Origin: Posidonia oceanica
Taxonomy: Eukaryota > Streptophyta > Magnoliopsida > Alismatales > Posidoniaceae
Reading direction: 5' to 3'
NCBI GenBank assembly: GCA_037176725.1
Contig: JAZBRS010000050.1
Location: forward strand, 19,548,001-19,612,000
DNA: 64,000 nt
Below, one piece after another: positions 11,555 through 22,461 of this stretch. The notes beneath the pieces are model-generated. The model was not told the DNA's origin. It did not search any database and was given only the letters and a program-made list of their open reading frames with translations. How positions within the stretch are numbered: position 1 is the stretch's first letter; each line of letters begins with the position of its first letter. The position numbers were made by a program, and so were the translations under genes.

Positions 11555-12529
11555 TATGGCCCAGCCTGCCAGTGAGCCCTCACCTTTAGCTGCTCTCGAG
11601 GAGGTCTCTCTCACGGCCTCACTCACTCACACTTTGACCCATACTTCCCCCTTTATTTCGCAGCTCTATGCGCTTGGGGAGCCTCGGTTTATCTTCGGGT
11701 GCTGGGTCACTCCAGTACTGGTCACCGAAGCTGTTACGGTGACCACTGTCCGTGCTCCGGAGGTCTCCTTGGCTCCTCCTTCCCATGGCTATGTCACTGT
11801 TGACACTCACCCTGCGGCTGCCTCCCTTGGTCTAGACACTCTCCCTTCTAGACAATCTGTGTCTCTGCCTCTGGCATCTGGTCCTTCGCCGGCCTTGCAG
11901 TTCAGTATTCCCACTGACGGGACACCTGAAATGCAGTACCAGCATCTGTTAGGGCTTTCTCAGCATTTGCAGAGCTTGGCTTGTCTGTTCGCCCTCCTGT
12001 GATCCCTGAGGTCCCTTAGCAACCTTTCCTGCAGTTCCAGTCTTTTCCCACCGCACCTTCGCCTCTGCCATCGTCTCAGCTACTCACTGCTCCGACGATG
12101 GGGGTGTCATCGCTGCCTCTTGTGCACCCACTTCTCACTGCACAGCATTTCACTCCTGCCTCTGGTGGTCATCCCCTTGGGCTAATAGGGACACAGCACC
12201 CACTCAGCCTGCAGTCTAGCACCGTGCTGCTGCAGCAGCTGTTGTTCCCGCACTCTTCACCTATCACTGCACAGCATTCTGCTTTTCCCCACCCCATGCA
12301 TCAGCAGATACAAGTTCCTGCATACATCTCACAGCACCACACACCCTTGCATGGGTATGCCGGCCATCACTTCGCCTCACCAGCCGACAAGATGGTGGAT
12401 CCAGAGGAGCACTTAGGTGCGACCCAGACGGCATATGCAAACCCCGCCCCAGCTGCATCATCCCTGCTAGCAGCAACCCGGAACGCCCTCCTTAATACGA
12501 TGGGCGATCTAGAGAGAGCACTACGACTA
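11555..12529 (+). pseudogene. gag N-terminal part, element A (broken)
   Basis: From the ATG at 11555 the frame reads MAQPASEPSPL and continues as a P/S/T-rich, weakly structured segment typical of the variable N-terminus of Tat Gag. The frame stops at 12002. A second frame carries on with PQ/H-rich sequence to LLAATRNALLNTMGDLERAL, just before the Gag core. Element B then interrupts it. The core resumes at 28439 with HLRAYCGDLTQL. A stretch that normally links these two blocks appears to be missing, which suggests a deletion at the B junction. Assembly of virus-like particles would be its role in an intact element. Confidence 0.65.
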
Positions 12530-14128
12530 TGTGGATGTGGATTTTGGGGTGTTTGGATGAAGATAACAATGCTTCCATGACATCGTTAACTTTATTGTGA
12601 TCGCCACTTATCAATGGGCGAACAAGGTGCCTAGCGAGATGATGTTGATGTGGGTACTCGGTTCATTGGATCGACGGTAGGATGTCGTCCAATGACTTCC
12701 TCGTGTCACGTGAGCGTTTTCCTTTTCCTTCAAAACAAATAAAATAAGAGATCTAGATAAGTTTGTGTGTAGTAAATGATAATAAGAAGAAAACAAAGAA
12801 TAATATAGACAAATGAATCTAATACTAACCGGGGGTTGTTCCCCGCATGCTTATGCTATGGATCCTATTTTAAGGAATGCAATATGAAATGAAAAAGATT
12901 AGAAGAAGATACTCCCTTCACCCTCGTGCTTTATGCAGTGGAGTAAGGAAGTGGAGACACGGTTGGAGCTCCGGCTATGCTCGAGATCTCTGGGATCGAA
13001 GTCGGGACGTGGTGATCTCTGGGATTGATAATGGAGGCTAGGGTTTCTCTCTTAAAAGATGACTCTCTCTCTCTCCCTATTTGGCCTCCTTAAACCCTAA
13101 AAATCATAAGATTGCCTCCTCAAACCCTAAAATTGGCCGTCCTCGTGCACTGACTCACGGAGGCTATTTATAGGTTTGTGGGACACAGCTAGCTCAACCT
13201 TAGGAAGTTTCTAAAAGAACACTGATTTTTAGGGTTAGTCGCCGCATAAGGGGGTGACTGGGACAAATATCTCCCGAAAAGATAGGGGAAATGCCATGGA
13301 AAATCCGGAAGACCAGGTCAATCAGAGTCCACAACAGCTAGTCGCCGTATATAGTGGCACCTAGCTGTAGCACTATTCCAAGAAACTAAAATATTTGTTT
13401 CTGATTTTTAGGAGATTCTAAGGGATTGGGTTCTGATTTTTAGGGATTTGATTAGCACATTAAAACGTGTTAAAAATCAAGATATTTGTTTTGAAGCCAC
13501 CTAGGATTTTCTAGATTGTTCTTTGATTATTTTATTTATGATATATGTGTTATATCATATATTAAATGCTAGAAAATCACATGGATATCAATAATTTATG
13601 GAAAAATGTTATAATAGCTTATAAAATTCCCGTATATTATATTAATGCCCAGGATATTAATATTAAGCTGGAGAGAGAGGAAATGGTGCTAGTCGCCTGT
13701 CTCACAGGCACCTGCACAGTCCAGTAGCCCCTCTGAAAGGCGTTTGGATGTGTCGCCACTCTGGGAGGCAACTAGCTAAGTCTTTTGTATTTTTAACCTT
13801 GTCTTTTAAGTTTGATCTAGAAAACTCGATAAAAGCCCAGAAAACTTCAGAGATCTCATGAAATCATAGAAACGTCTTCTTTAACTCAAATCTGCCACGG
13901 ATTTGAGTGGGATAAAGAGTGCTCAAGGTACTCAACTTGCCACGAGTTTGGGCGAGTCAGCTCTACTACAGCTAACGACCATGAGCTAATCAAAATCAAG
14001 TGTTGTTTTTAAGTAAGTCATAAGAACTCCGGAAAAATATGTTATTAAGCCTTAGTTGTGTGATCTGGGTGCCTCAGAAGTTCTTGTCCTCTATGAACTC
14101 TCAGAAATGCGAAAATAGGATATCTACA
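12530..14128 (-). mobile_element. 3' LTR of element B
   Basis: On the minus strand it starts TGTAGATATCC right after a polypurine tract and ends ATCCACA. It has a TATA box (ATAAATAGCC, minus, about 13156-13168), two teloboxes (13092-13100 and 13122-13130) and several GTCGCC/GGCGAC hairpins, for example near 13240, 13340 and 13690-13770. Its partner is 26250-27853. Confidence 0.8.
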
Positions 14129-14143
14129 GATGCCCCTCCTTGG
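14129..14143 (-). other. Polypurine tract of element B
   Basis: On the minus strand CCAAGGAGGGGCATC abuts TGTAGATATCC. The core GGAGGGGCATC is shared with the tract at 3401-3413, which fixes the true U3 start of B's LTR here and not at the end of the longer duplicated block. Confidence 0.75.
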
Positions 14144-14906
14144 AGTTAATCTTGGAACAAGAACGGGTCCAAGGTAAGAACAAATGTCCCATTGAGCATT
14201 TCCTGAAAAGGAGAGCTCCATCTCAAACAATCCGCCACTAGGAATGAAAAAAGATAAATAAAAAAGGAAGAAGGGGTGAACTAACTTGGTGTCGGGCGAT
14301 TACCAAACGGCCGAGTGGTTCGATTAATTGCTGTCATATTGAAGACTCAGGCATGGAGGGGTCAAGTCGGTGCTGTGTGTCGCAGCCGATGTCAAGACCT
14401 GTCAACCATGTAGAGATATACTTCAAACGGGCAAAAGCTAAGAAGGAGATCGTGGGGCGTGACCCTTACACGATCGAAAAGGAGTGCTCTTGTGGCATCT
14501 TGTTTGAGATTTTACTTGGATTGGAATTGATAGAAGGGTTGGTAGGAACTAGGTTGGCTTTAGGAGAATCACATGTCCTAAGGGTTTCTAACACTCTTGA
14601 AGGTCATTTGGCTTCGTCCGTGCTCCACTTCCAATGATATGAGAAAATGCTTGGATGCATGATTCAAGCAGACAAATGCAAATGCAACATACAATGCAAT
14701 GAATGGTCCATATGCTAGGTTAGGCCGGTAGGGTAAGGTTGGTCCCAAATCATATGGACATATGCAAAATGAATGAATGCAATTTGTTGTGGTCAAGTGT
14801 TTTCTGTCCTCGAGTGTGACCGGTACTCTCAGGGAAGGACTGTCGTTCCACAGCTCGATTTGGCAAATAAAGGAATTCTATGATTAAAGAACCGGGTGAG
14901 GGAGTG
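14144..14906 (-). other. 3' UTR of element B
   Basis: No gene. Bases up to 14713 are repeated at 27854-28438, outside the right LTR. The small open frame at 14353-14637 is present in both copies but has no recognised domain and lies antisense to B, so it was not called. Confidence 0.55.
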
Positions 14907-14911
14907 AACCC

Positions 14912-16122
14912 TGTTAGGATTCTAGGCTTTACTAGAGGAGGGTGAATAGTGATTTAAAGGATAAGTATTGATTTTAAAATACTCTTTAACTATTTTAAAC
15001 AAATTAGCAAGTAAATGAAATATGGAGATATGGATTTGAATGTTTAAACTAAAACATGCATAGAAGGGGATGAGAGGCAATGAAAATATACACAAGTAAT
15101 TTTATAGTGGTTCAGCCAACTAAGAAATCCACTCCCCGAGAAATCCCCTCGAGAGTTGCCTTAACTTTGATCTTGTTTTGGGCCAAGATCTTGCCGTACA
15201 CCTTGACGAGACCTCGCCAAGCTCCCGCAAAAACCGCGGTAACCCTTCTCGCTCCTGGAGAAGAACTCACACAAGAAAACTGAAGATTACAACTCTGTTG
15301 ACTCTTTTCTATTTCTCCCAAAACTCTTTTGGCAAGGTGGAAATGATGGGAATGTATCTCTCTTGCTTTGGGAATTTTTCTAACAAAATAGGAGTAGAAT
15401 ACTTGGAAAATGATGTAGCTTGAAGCTCTATATGATGTGTTGTGTGTATGTGATGAAAGGGGGTCCTATTTATAAGAAAACATGGGTAAAAGTATGTCTC
15501 TCAACGTTAACAAACGGCTAGCTCAACGTTAACAAACGGCTAGTATAAAATGGTATACCGATATAAAACGATTGACCGAAAATCTCCAACTTTCGACTAA
15601 ATTGGTATTCCGGTATGAAACGGTGTTCCGATATTAATCTGAGCTGTAGACAAATACTACCGGTGTTCTGGTGAATTTCGGAGCTAAGACCCTTATTTCA
15701 GGTAACAGTATTCCGATATAAAACGGTATTCCGTTTTTATCCAACGGTCTTATTTAAATGATATTTTTGCTAATTAACCTTCTACCCTGTGGAACGGTAT
15801 ACCGGTGAAAATCGGTTTTCCGTTTCTAACCCAACTTCTAAACTTAGAGGTTGTTCTAAGTGTAATCCCCAGGTTTAGGTAAGGGTGATATCCCAACTGT
15901 TTTTGGGATTTAACAAAAGACATATTACAACTCAAACATATTACAAAAGTTACATATTTAGAGTTGAATACAAGTCTTTAAGTCTTCATTGAAGCTCCAT
16001 GAGTCATTTCGCCTTCTTCTTTTTCAAGGTCTATAAGAATGCTTTCTTAACCTAATAAGAATGGTTAGAACACAAAATATTTTGTTATCATCAAAACCGA
16101 GATGAGGCAATTTTGTCAACAA
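14912..16122 (-). mobile_element. 3' LTR of copia element C (1211 bp)
   Basis: Bounded by TG at 14912 and CA at 16122 on the plus strand and preceded (minus sense) by a polypurine tract. It has a TATA-like site, TTATAAATAG on the minus strand near 15468-15478. A ~22 bp direct duplication (CAACGTTAACAAACGGCTAG, twice from about 15497) is absent from the other LTR. A cluster of imperfect CGGTATACCG palindromes lies at 15548-15830. Confidence 0.88.
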
Positions 16123-16138
16123 TCTCCCTCTTTTTTAT
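16123..16138 (-). other. Polypurine tract of copia element C
   Basis: On the minus strand AAAAAAGAGGGAGAT sits directly before the TGTTG start of the LTR. It is the expected plus-strand primer site and confirms the minus orientation. Confidence 0.8.
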
Positions 16139-17978
16139 GATGACAAAAACCATAAATATACGAAGCTATAGAACTGGCTCCCCCTTGGAATATGCATGAA
16201 TATATGTCAATAAAATCTGAATGCACCCCCTCTTATCTTATAATAACATGATAAGCTCAAAAACATAGCTTTGGAAAACCTATCATATTCTTCTCCTCCT
16301 TTTTGTCATAAGCAAAAAGAATAGAAGGCATAAATCCAAAGAGCATAAAAGCAATAAAAGCAAGAGCATTGTCAAAAGGTAAATGGTTTTCAATAGACAT
16401 TCAAACCAACTTTTATTAATAAGAATTAATAAAATCAAAATTATTTTAATCAAAAATCTACTTATATAACATTCATAGATATTCAGTAAACTCCCATTTC
16501 CTTCAAGCATAGATATTTATTTGCCAAAATTTACCATTTCTTAAAAGATACCAATTGTTAAAAAAATACCAATTTATAACAAGATGTCAATTTGTGAGAA
16601 AACATATCAAGTTAAAAAAAATCAATTTTTGTAAGATTTTCAATAAGAAATCATCAAAATCATCTTCAAAAGGTAACTGATAAGCAATAAGCATCTAAAA
16701 CAATTCTTTTATTCAATAATAATCAATAAGATCAGAAATCATTTTTATTTGATCAACAATATGATGAGTAAATAATATTCAATCAATTTCAACTTCATAT
16801 GATAAATGATATGCATGAATTTCAATTTCATATGGTAAAGTCAATTGATACCAAATGTTAGATCTATACCAATATGTTAGATCAATAGGTATCAAGATCA
16901 AAAGATATTTTGTGAGAATCACCAATTGTAAGATAGTCAATGAATCATAGTAAGCTCCTCCTTACACCAATCATGGGTAAAAAGAAAATTCAGATATTCA
17001 ATAAGCTTGAAATTCATTAAGTTTTATAAGAGATACCAATCAATTGTTAAAAGATACTCAATGTTCATACCAATTGTTGGAAAATATTCAATTAAAACTT
17101 ATCATCAAATCAAATGCCAAAATTAATTAATATGATACCCAATGTTGAATCTATATCAATTAATAGACATTAAGATCAAAATATTATGATGTAAAAGATA
17201 TTCAATATGCTCCCCCTATCAACAAGCATATGTAAAATAGTTCAATATCAAGTAGTGATAACATTAAGAATTAAAAACTCTTGTAAAAACTCTCATTTTC
17301 ATTTCAACATGAGCAAAATGATATAACAAGATATTAACATCATCATGACAGAGAATTACATTAAGTCAATCATGATAATAAGATAAAACACTATAACCCT
17401 TCGTAAGATGAGATATGTTAATTTAAACACAATTACATAGGATTAAATTCTGTATATAATGATTCAAAATTTTTGTCAAAGGCATAAAATATTAATAAAC
17501 AGAAAAATCATAAGCCATGAATATTATTTCAAATAAAAAATTTAGTCAAGAAATTCAAAAATTCAAACTTTCAGTCATTTCGGCATACCAGATAAAAACG
17601 GCAGACCGAATCAAGAATTTTCGGAAAACCGGTCAAAAATGAATTTCCGAATCAGGGAATTTCGAAAAACCGGTAAATATCGGTTCACCGAAAAATCAGC
17701 AGGTTTTTCGTTTTTCTGCATAATCAGTACACCAAACAAAAAGGAACTTCTGAATCAGGAGATTTCGGTATTCCGAACCAGTTCGAAAATCTTTAAAACA
17801 GAGATATATTTTTATAGATAATAACACCAATTGTTTGTAATGTAAATTCATGATAAATTAAGTGAAATTCCATCCAAATAATTCATTAATCAATAAGTTA
17901 AAAACATCCTTTTTAATGGGATTTCCAAATATTTGTCAATGATTGATAGTCCCATGTTCCTTCTCCTTCTTGGAGAAA
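16139..17978 (-). other. AT-rich non-coding region of element C in place of pol
   Basis: About 1.8 kb without a coding frame. It carries many copies of short motifs such as ATACCAATTGTTA (for example 16550, 16850, 17040 and 17065), GATATTCAATA, and near 17580-17790 CGGTATTCCG-like palindromes matching those in the LTR. Autonomous copia elements have pol here, so the region probably arose by loss of pol and fill-in by simple repeats. Confidence 0.7.
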
Positions 17979-19385
17979 TTAAGTACCAAGTAGAGATTTT
18001 GGTACCCACTTAATTTTGGGTCTAAATGGATTAGTCTTATTATTTCTCATTTTAAGGATCCATTTATCTCTGTTTTTCTTTTTCATGACAAATTCATAAC
18101 TTTCATTATTTTTCGGTCTAATAAAACCATTTTCATATGGAATAGCATTTTTAGGCACATTTCTATACTTCCTTCCATCAAGAGTTTTCTTTCTAACATT
18201 AATTAGTAAATTCTCACTTTTGATTTTTAAAGATGCAATGTTGCTTTCCAACAAATCAAATCTACCTTTCATGATATTCAACTCATTTTTCAAAATATCA
18301 TTTTCTATTTTAAATGATTTATTCTTAGATCTCAATTTTTCATTTTCATTTGAAATCAACTCCTTTTCATGAGATATATCCATAAGACTCTTGTTTATAC
18401 TTTTGTTTTTGCCAATCAAAGACTTATGTTTCAAATATAGCTCATTGAAGGCATCAAGTAATTCATCAATTGAGAAATCTTCAATATTGTCCAAAGATGT
18501 TACCTCACTAGACATAGCCATAAAACATGAGTGAGCCACTTCGCCATCTACATCGGAGGTATCGCTATCATCCCATGTAGCTTGGAGAGCCTTCTTTTTC
18601 TTGGTTTTTCTTTTGTCCTTCTTTTGAATCCTTTCTTTCTTTAAGAATGACTTGAACTTGTTAGCAATAAAAACAAAATCTTCCTCATCCGAATCATCTG
18701 GCTCGTTTGAGACATTAAATGCAATACTATTCTTTTCTGGAACTTTTTCTATTTCTTTTTCAATCATTTGCACTTCATAGGAGGTGAGATTTCCTATGAG
18801 TTCTTCTAGTGAATAATTTGAGAGGCCTTTTGCCTCTTCAATGACAGTAGTCTTTTTCTCCCATTCTAGAGTTAAAGACCGAAGAATTTTTCTAATTAGA
18901 TCACTTTGAGAAAAACTTTTACCAAGTGATTGCAAATTATTTGTAATATCAGAAAATCTAGTAAACATGTTTCCAATGGATTCATTAGGTTGCATTTTAA
19001 ACATTTCATACTTATGTATAAGCATATTAATTTTTGTTTCTTTTACTTGGTTTGTTCCCTCATGAGTTACTTCTAAAATATGCCATGCATCATGAGAAGT
19101 ACTACAATTAGAAATTCGATTGAATTCATCTTGACTAATAGCACAAAATAAAGTGTTCAATCCCTTAGCATCTAAAGTAGCTAAGTTTATTTCATTTTCA
19201 TTCTATTTCTTATAATCCTTCTTACTAGGAGTATAACCATTTATAACAATGTTCCATAAATTAAAACCAATAGATTTGAGGTAAATTTGCATTCTACACT
19301 TCCAATAATTATAATTTGTACCATCAAAGAAAGGAGGTCTATATATGCTTTGTCCCTCTACAATGTTATTGTTAAATGAAGTCAT
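17979..19385 (-). pseudogene. Copia gag (SIRE/Maximus-like), one internal stop, zinc knuckle missing
   Basis: The frame starts MTSFNNNIVEGQSIYRPP at 19385 and runs 469 codons to 17979, with a single in-frame stop at 19203-19205. Recognisable blocks are the N-terminal PPFFDGTNYNYWKCRM and the copia Gag core (DAWHILEVTHEGTNQVKETK, MQPNESIGNMFTRF, LIRKILRSL). A lysine-rich segment then runs directly into KALQATWDDSD and a coiled-coil-like DISHEKELISNENEKLRSKN stretch. In related Gags a CCHC knuckle stands before the ATWDD block; here it is absent. The near-intact frame without pol fits an element mobilised in trans. Gag would form the cytoplasmic particle. Confidence 0.85.
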
Positions 19386-19428
19386 TTAAACTAGAAGATG
19401 TTTAAATCTTATATTCTAGAAAAACCAA

Positions 19429-19440
19429 GCTCTGATACCA
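19429..19440 (-). other. Primer binding site of copia element C
   Basis: On the minus strand TGGTATCAGAGC lies two bases after the 5' LTR end. It is the classic complement of plant initiator tRNA-Met used by most plant copia elements. Confidence 0.95.
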
Positions 19441-19442
19441 AT

Positions 19443-20622
19443 TGTCAGAATTCTAGGCTTCACTGGAGGGAGGGTGAATAGTGATTTAAAGGATAAGTGT
19501 GGATTTTAAAATACTCTTTAACTATTTTAAGCAAATTAGCAAGTAAATGAAATATGGAGATATGGATTTGAATGTTTAAACTAAAACATGCATAGAAGGG
19601 GATGAGAGGCAATGAAAATATACACAAGTAATTTTATAATGGTTCAGCCACCCTGGCCTAGTCCACTCCCCGAGAAATCCCCTCGTGAGTTACCTTAACT
19701 TTGATCTTGTTTCGGGCCAAGGTCTTGCTGTACACCTTGACGATACCTCGCCAAGCTCCCGCAAAAACCGTGGTAACCCTTCTCGCTCCCGGAGAAGAAC
19801 TCACATAAGAAAACTGAAGATTACAACTCTGTTGACTCTTTCCTATATCTCCCAAAACTCTTTTGGCAATGTGGAAATGATGGGAATGTATCTCTCTTGC
19901 TTTGGGAATCTTTCTCAAAAAATAGGTGTAGAATACTTGGAAAATGATGTGGCTTGAAGCTCTATATGATGTGTTGTGTGTATGTGATGAATGGGGGTCC
20001 TATTTATAAGAAAACATGGGTAAAAGTTTGTCTCTAACGGCTAGTATAAAACGGTATACCGATATAAAACGATTGACCGAAAATCTCCAACTTTCGACTA
20101 AATTGGTATTCCGGTATGAAACAGTGTTCCGATATTAATCTGAGCTGTAGACAAATACTACCGGTGTTCCGGTGAATTTCGGAGCTAAGACCCTTATTTC
20201 AAGTGACGGTATTCCGTTATAAAATGGTGTTCCGTTTTTATCCAACGGTCTTATTTAAATGATATTTTTGCTAATTAACCTTCTACCCTGTGGAACAGTA
20301 TACCGATGAAAATCGGTTTTCCGTTTCTAACCCAACTTCTAAACTTAGAGGTTGTTCTAAGTGTAATCCCCAGGTTTAGGTAAGGGTGATATCCCAACTG
20401 TTTTTGGGATTTAACAAAAGACATATTACAACTCAAACATATTACAAAAGTTACATATTTAGAGTTGAATACAAGTCTTTAAGTCTTCATTGAAGCTCCA
20501 TGAGTCATTTCACCTTCTTCTTTTTCAAGGTCTATAAGAATGCTTTCTTAACCTAATAAGAATGGTTAGAACACAAAATATTTTGTTATCATCAAAACCG
20601 AGATAAGACAATTTTGCCAACA
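19443..20622 (-). mobile_element. 5' LTR of copia element C (1180 bp)
   Basis: TG at 19443 and CA at 20622 on the plus strand, with the PBS two bases away. It carries the same CGGTATACCG palindromes (20050-20320) and a TATA-like TTATAAATAG (minus, about 20001-20011). It lacks the 22 bp duplication of the other LTR. Confidence 0.88.
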
Positions 20623-20627
20623 AATCC

Positions 20628-22461
20628 TTCCTTTGCCAAACCGGGGTTTGCCTTTTAGTCGAAGTGGGTGTACCTTTGCATACTATATGAGCTCCTTAGG
20701 CGTGAGCTCATTCTTTATGTTGTAAGCTTTGTACCTACACACTTAACAAAAGATGTTAGTAATCACAAGTGAACCTTTCCCTGTTCCTAGGGCGATTGAC
20801 TAAGTTATACTTGTACAGAAGATAAAGTAATCCCTTAATCAACATGCTTGAGAACTAGGTAGAGGGAATTAGTCTTGGCCTCAGTAGAGAGATGGAAAAT
20901 CGGAGCCCAGTAGACTCCGATTGTGAGTCATCGTAGATGCTCTAAATATTATTGCAGAAGCAATGTCTTTGTTGAGAAAACGCACCCAAGCCGTGTGATA
21001 CGCTTGAGTAGGACGTTGACTCCAAATCCGAGGTGAAATGATTGTTGCATCACCAGCCAGACCAATTCCAGTTTTCCTACTTACTAAGTTTTCACTTGTA
21101 TGTAGGGTGGATGGTCCTTCTTTTGGTTGGTTTTCTTGGATTTTCTATTTTTTTTGAATTTTAGGATTTTTTATTTTTTTTGGTGTTTTTGGATTTTCTG
21201 ATTTTTTTGTATTGTGGGTTTTTTCTAATTTTTAATATTTTTTGGATTGATGAGTGTGGTCATAACCTTCTTACTTAAAGACCTTATAGTATTGCCTTGT
21301 ATTATCTAGGGTGAGAGAACTTTCCCTTCTAACATGTCTTGTCTTTTGAGAACTTGGGACCTCATACTAGCCTTAGTTTGATTATTGTTTCCTTCATTTA
21401 ATCAATCCTTGAACTTCTAGGATTCCCTGCCCCTTGCCTGTGAGTGAGATAGGTGAGGGAGGTTTGAAGTACAGTAAGCTCTGGACTTTGGCTCAGGTCT
21501 CGAATTCTACTTGCCTTTCCTTGGTCTTTAATGCGTCTTTCTAGGATTTATGCCTTAGACACATAGACAGCTTTTGCCATACTCTTTTTCCGCTCTTTGG
21601 ACAACTCTTTGCTGACCTCTTTTAGTTGGACAGTTTCCTTTACTGTCTCTTTTCATTTGTTCATCACTTGGACAACTTCTTTGCTGCCTTCTTTCCTCTC
21701 TGTTTGGGCAGTTTTTGCTGCCATCTTTTCTGGACGCTTTCTAAGTTATTTGGCAAGTGGTTCGTACCGTAAGCCTTTGCTCCAAGCTTGTTTTTCTCTT
21801 ACCTCCCCGTGCAAGTGTATGTGCAGATAGGACAAGGTTGAGGTTACCCTAGTTGTTCAATTCCTTTTCTATTTAGGATGCAACTTTCTTTCCTTGTCTA
21901 GGATTTGGTTTTTGGTTCCTTCTAGATCTTGGCATGCTAATTTAGGGTGTATTGTGTGTAACTCCCATGGATCTAAAGATGCCTTTAGGTTGTCACAGCC
22001 AGTAGTTGGACCTTCCCTAGGTGTCACGGTCTCTGCTTAGGAAACCTTAGATAATATTTTGTTAACTCTACTTAGTGCTTTTAAGTTGTCGGGTATAGCC
22101 CACACTCATTAATCAATTTTATTATTTATTTTATTACTTATAATCTAACTTAACATTAGACACAAATAAAGAAAAATAAAGGAAAACAGAGTACGGAAAA
22201 GAAAAAAGTCTTATTTACAAGTTTTAATTGAATTAACCACTGCCCTCAGTCAGGTTCAGTGGAACTTCGCACCTCCCTTCCCAGATAAGAGGGCTTACCT
22301 GAGGGGTGACTGGAGAAGTCTGCCCCTGGCGTGCAGTAGTCAAGTGCTTGTGGCGTATATTCTTGTCTTTCTTTCGGTTTACGCCCAGTCCTTGCTTTCA
22401 GAGGGTCAAAGTCGGACTCGTCTTGACCCGTTCCAAGCAGTGTGCCCCTGGTGGCTTTGTC
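20628..22461 (-). other. Non-coding 3' part of element B
   Basis: No gene is recognised on either strand. The stretch 21120-21250 is T-rich with repeated TTTTTGGATTTTCT-like units. In an autonomous Tat element protease and pol would lie here, so this region marks their loss. Confidence 0.6.

Larger units (their letters stand above)
14912..20622 (-). mobile_element. Element C: non-autonomous Ty1/copia element nested in B
   Basis: Two ~1.2 kb LTRs start TG and end CA. The flanking five bases are AACCC (14907-14911) and AATCC (20623-20627), a target duplication with one transition. On the minus strand the order is LTR (20622 to 19443), initiator tRNA-Met PBS, gag, about 1.8 kb of AT-rich non-coding DNA, polypurine tract, LTR. 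Protease, integrase, RT and RNase H are all absent. The LTRs differ by roughly 4% over the first 240 bases by eye, less than B's LTRs, which agrees with C being the younger insertion. Confidence 0.9.

Noticed and set aside
14353..14637. 94-codon open frame, repeated in shorter form at 28114-28362
   Set aside because: It is in the duplicated 3' UTR of B, antisense to it, without a domain. Similarity of the two copies reflects duplication of the UTR, not selection.
12530..14713. Whole 2.18 kb direct repeat as the LTR of element B
   Set aside because: A polypurine tract followed by TGTAGATATCC at 14128 marks the U3 start, and the outer end of the longer block has no TG/CA terminus and no target duplication.
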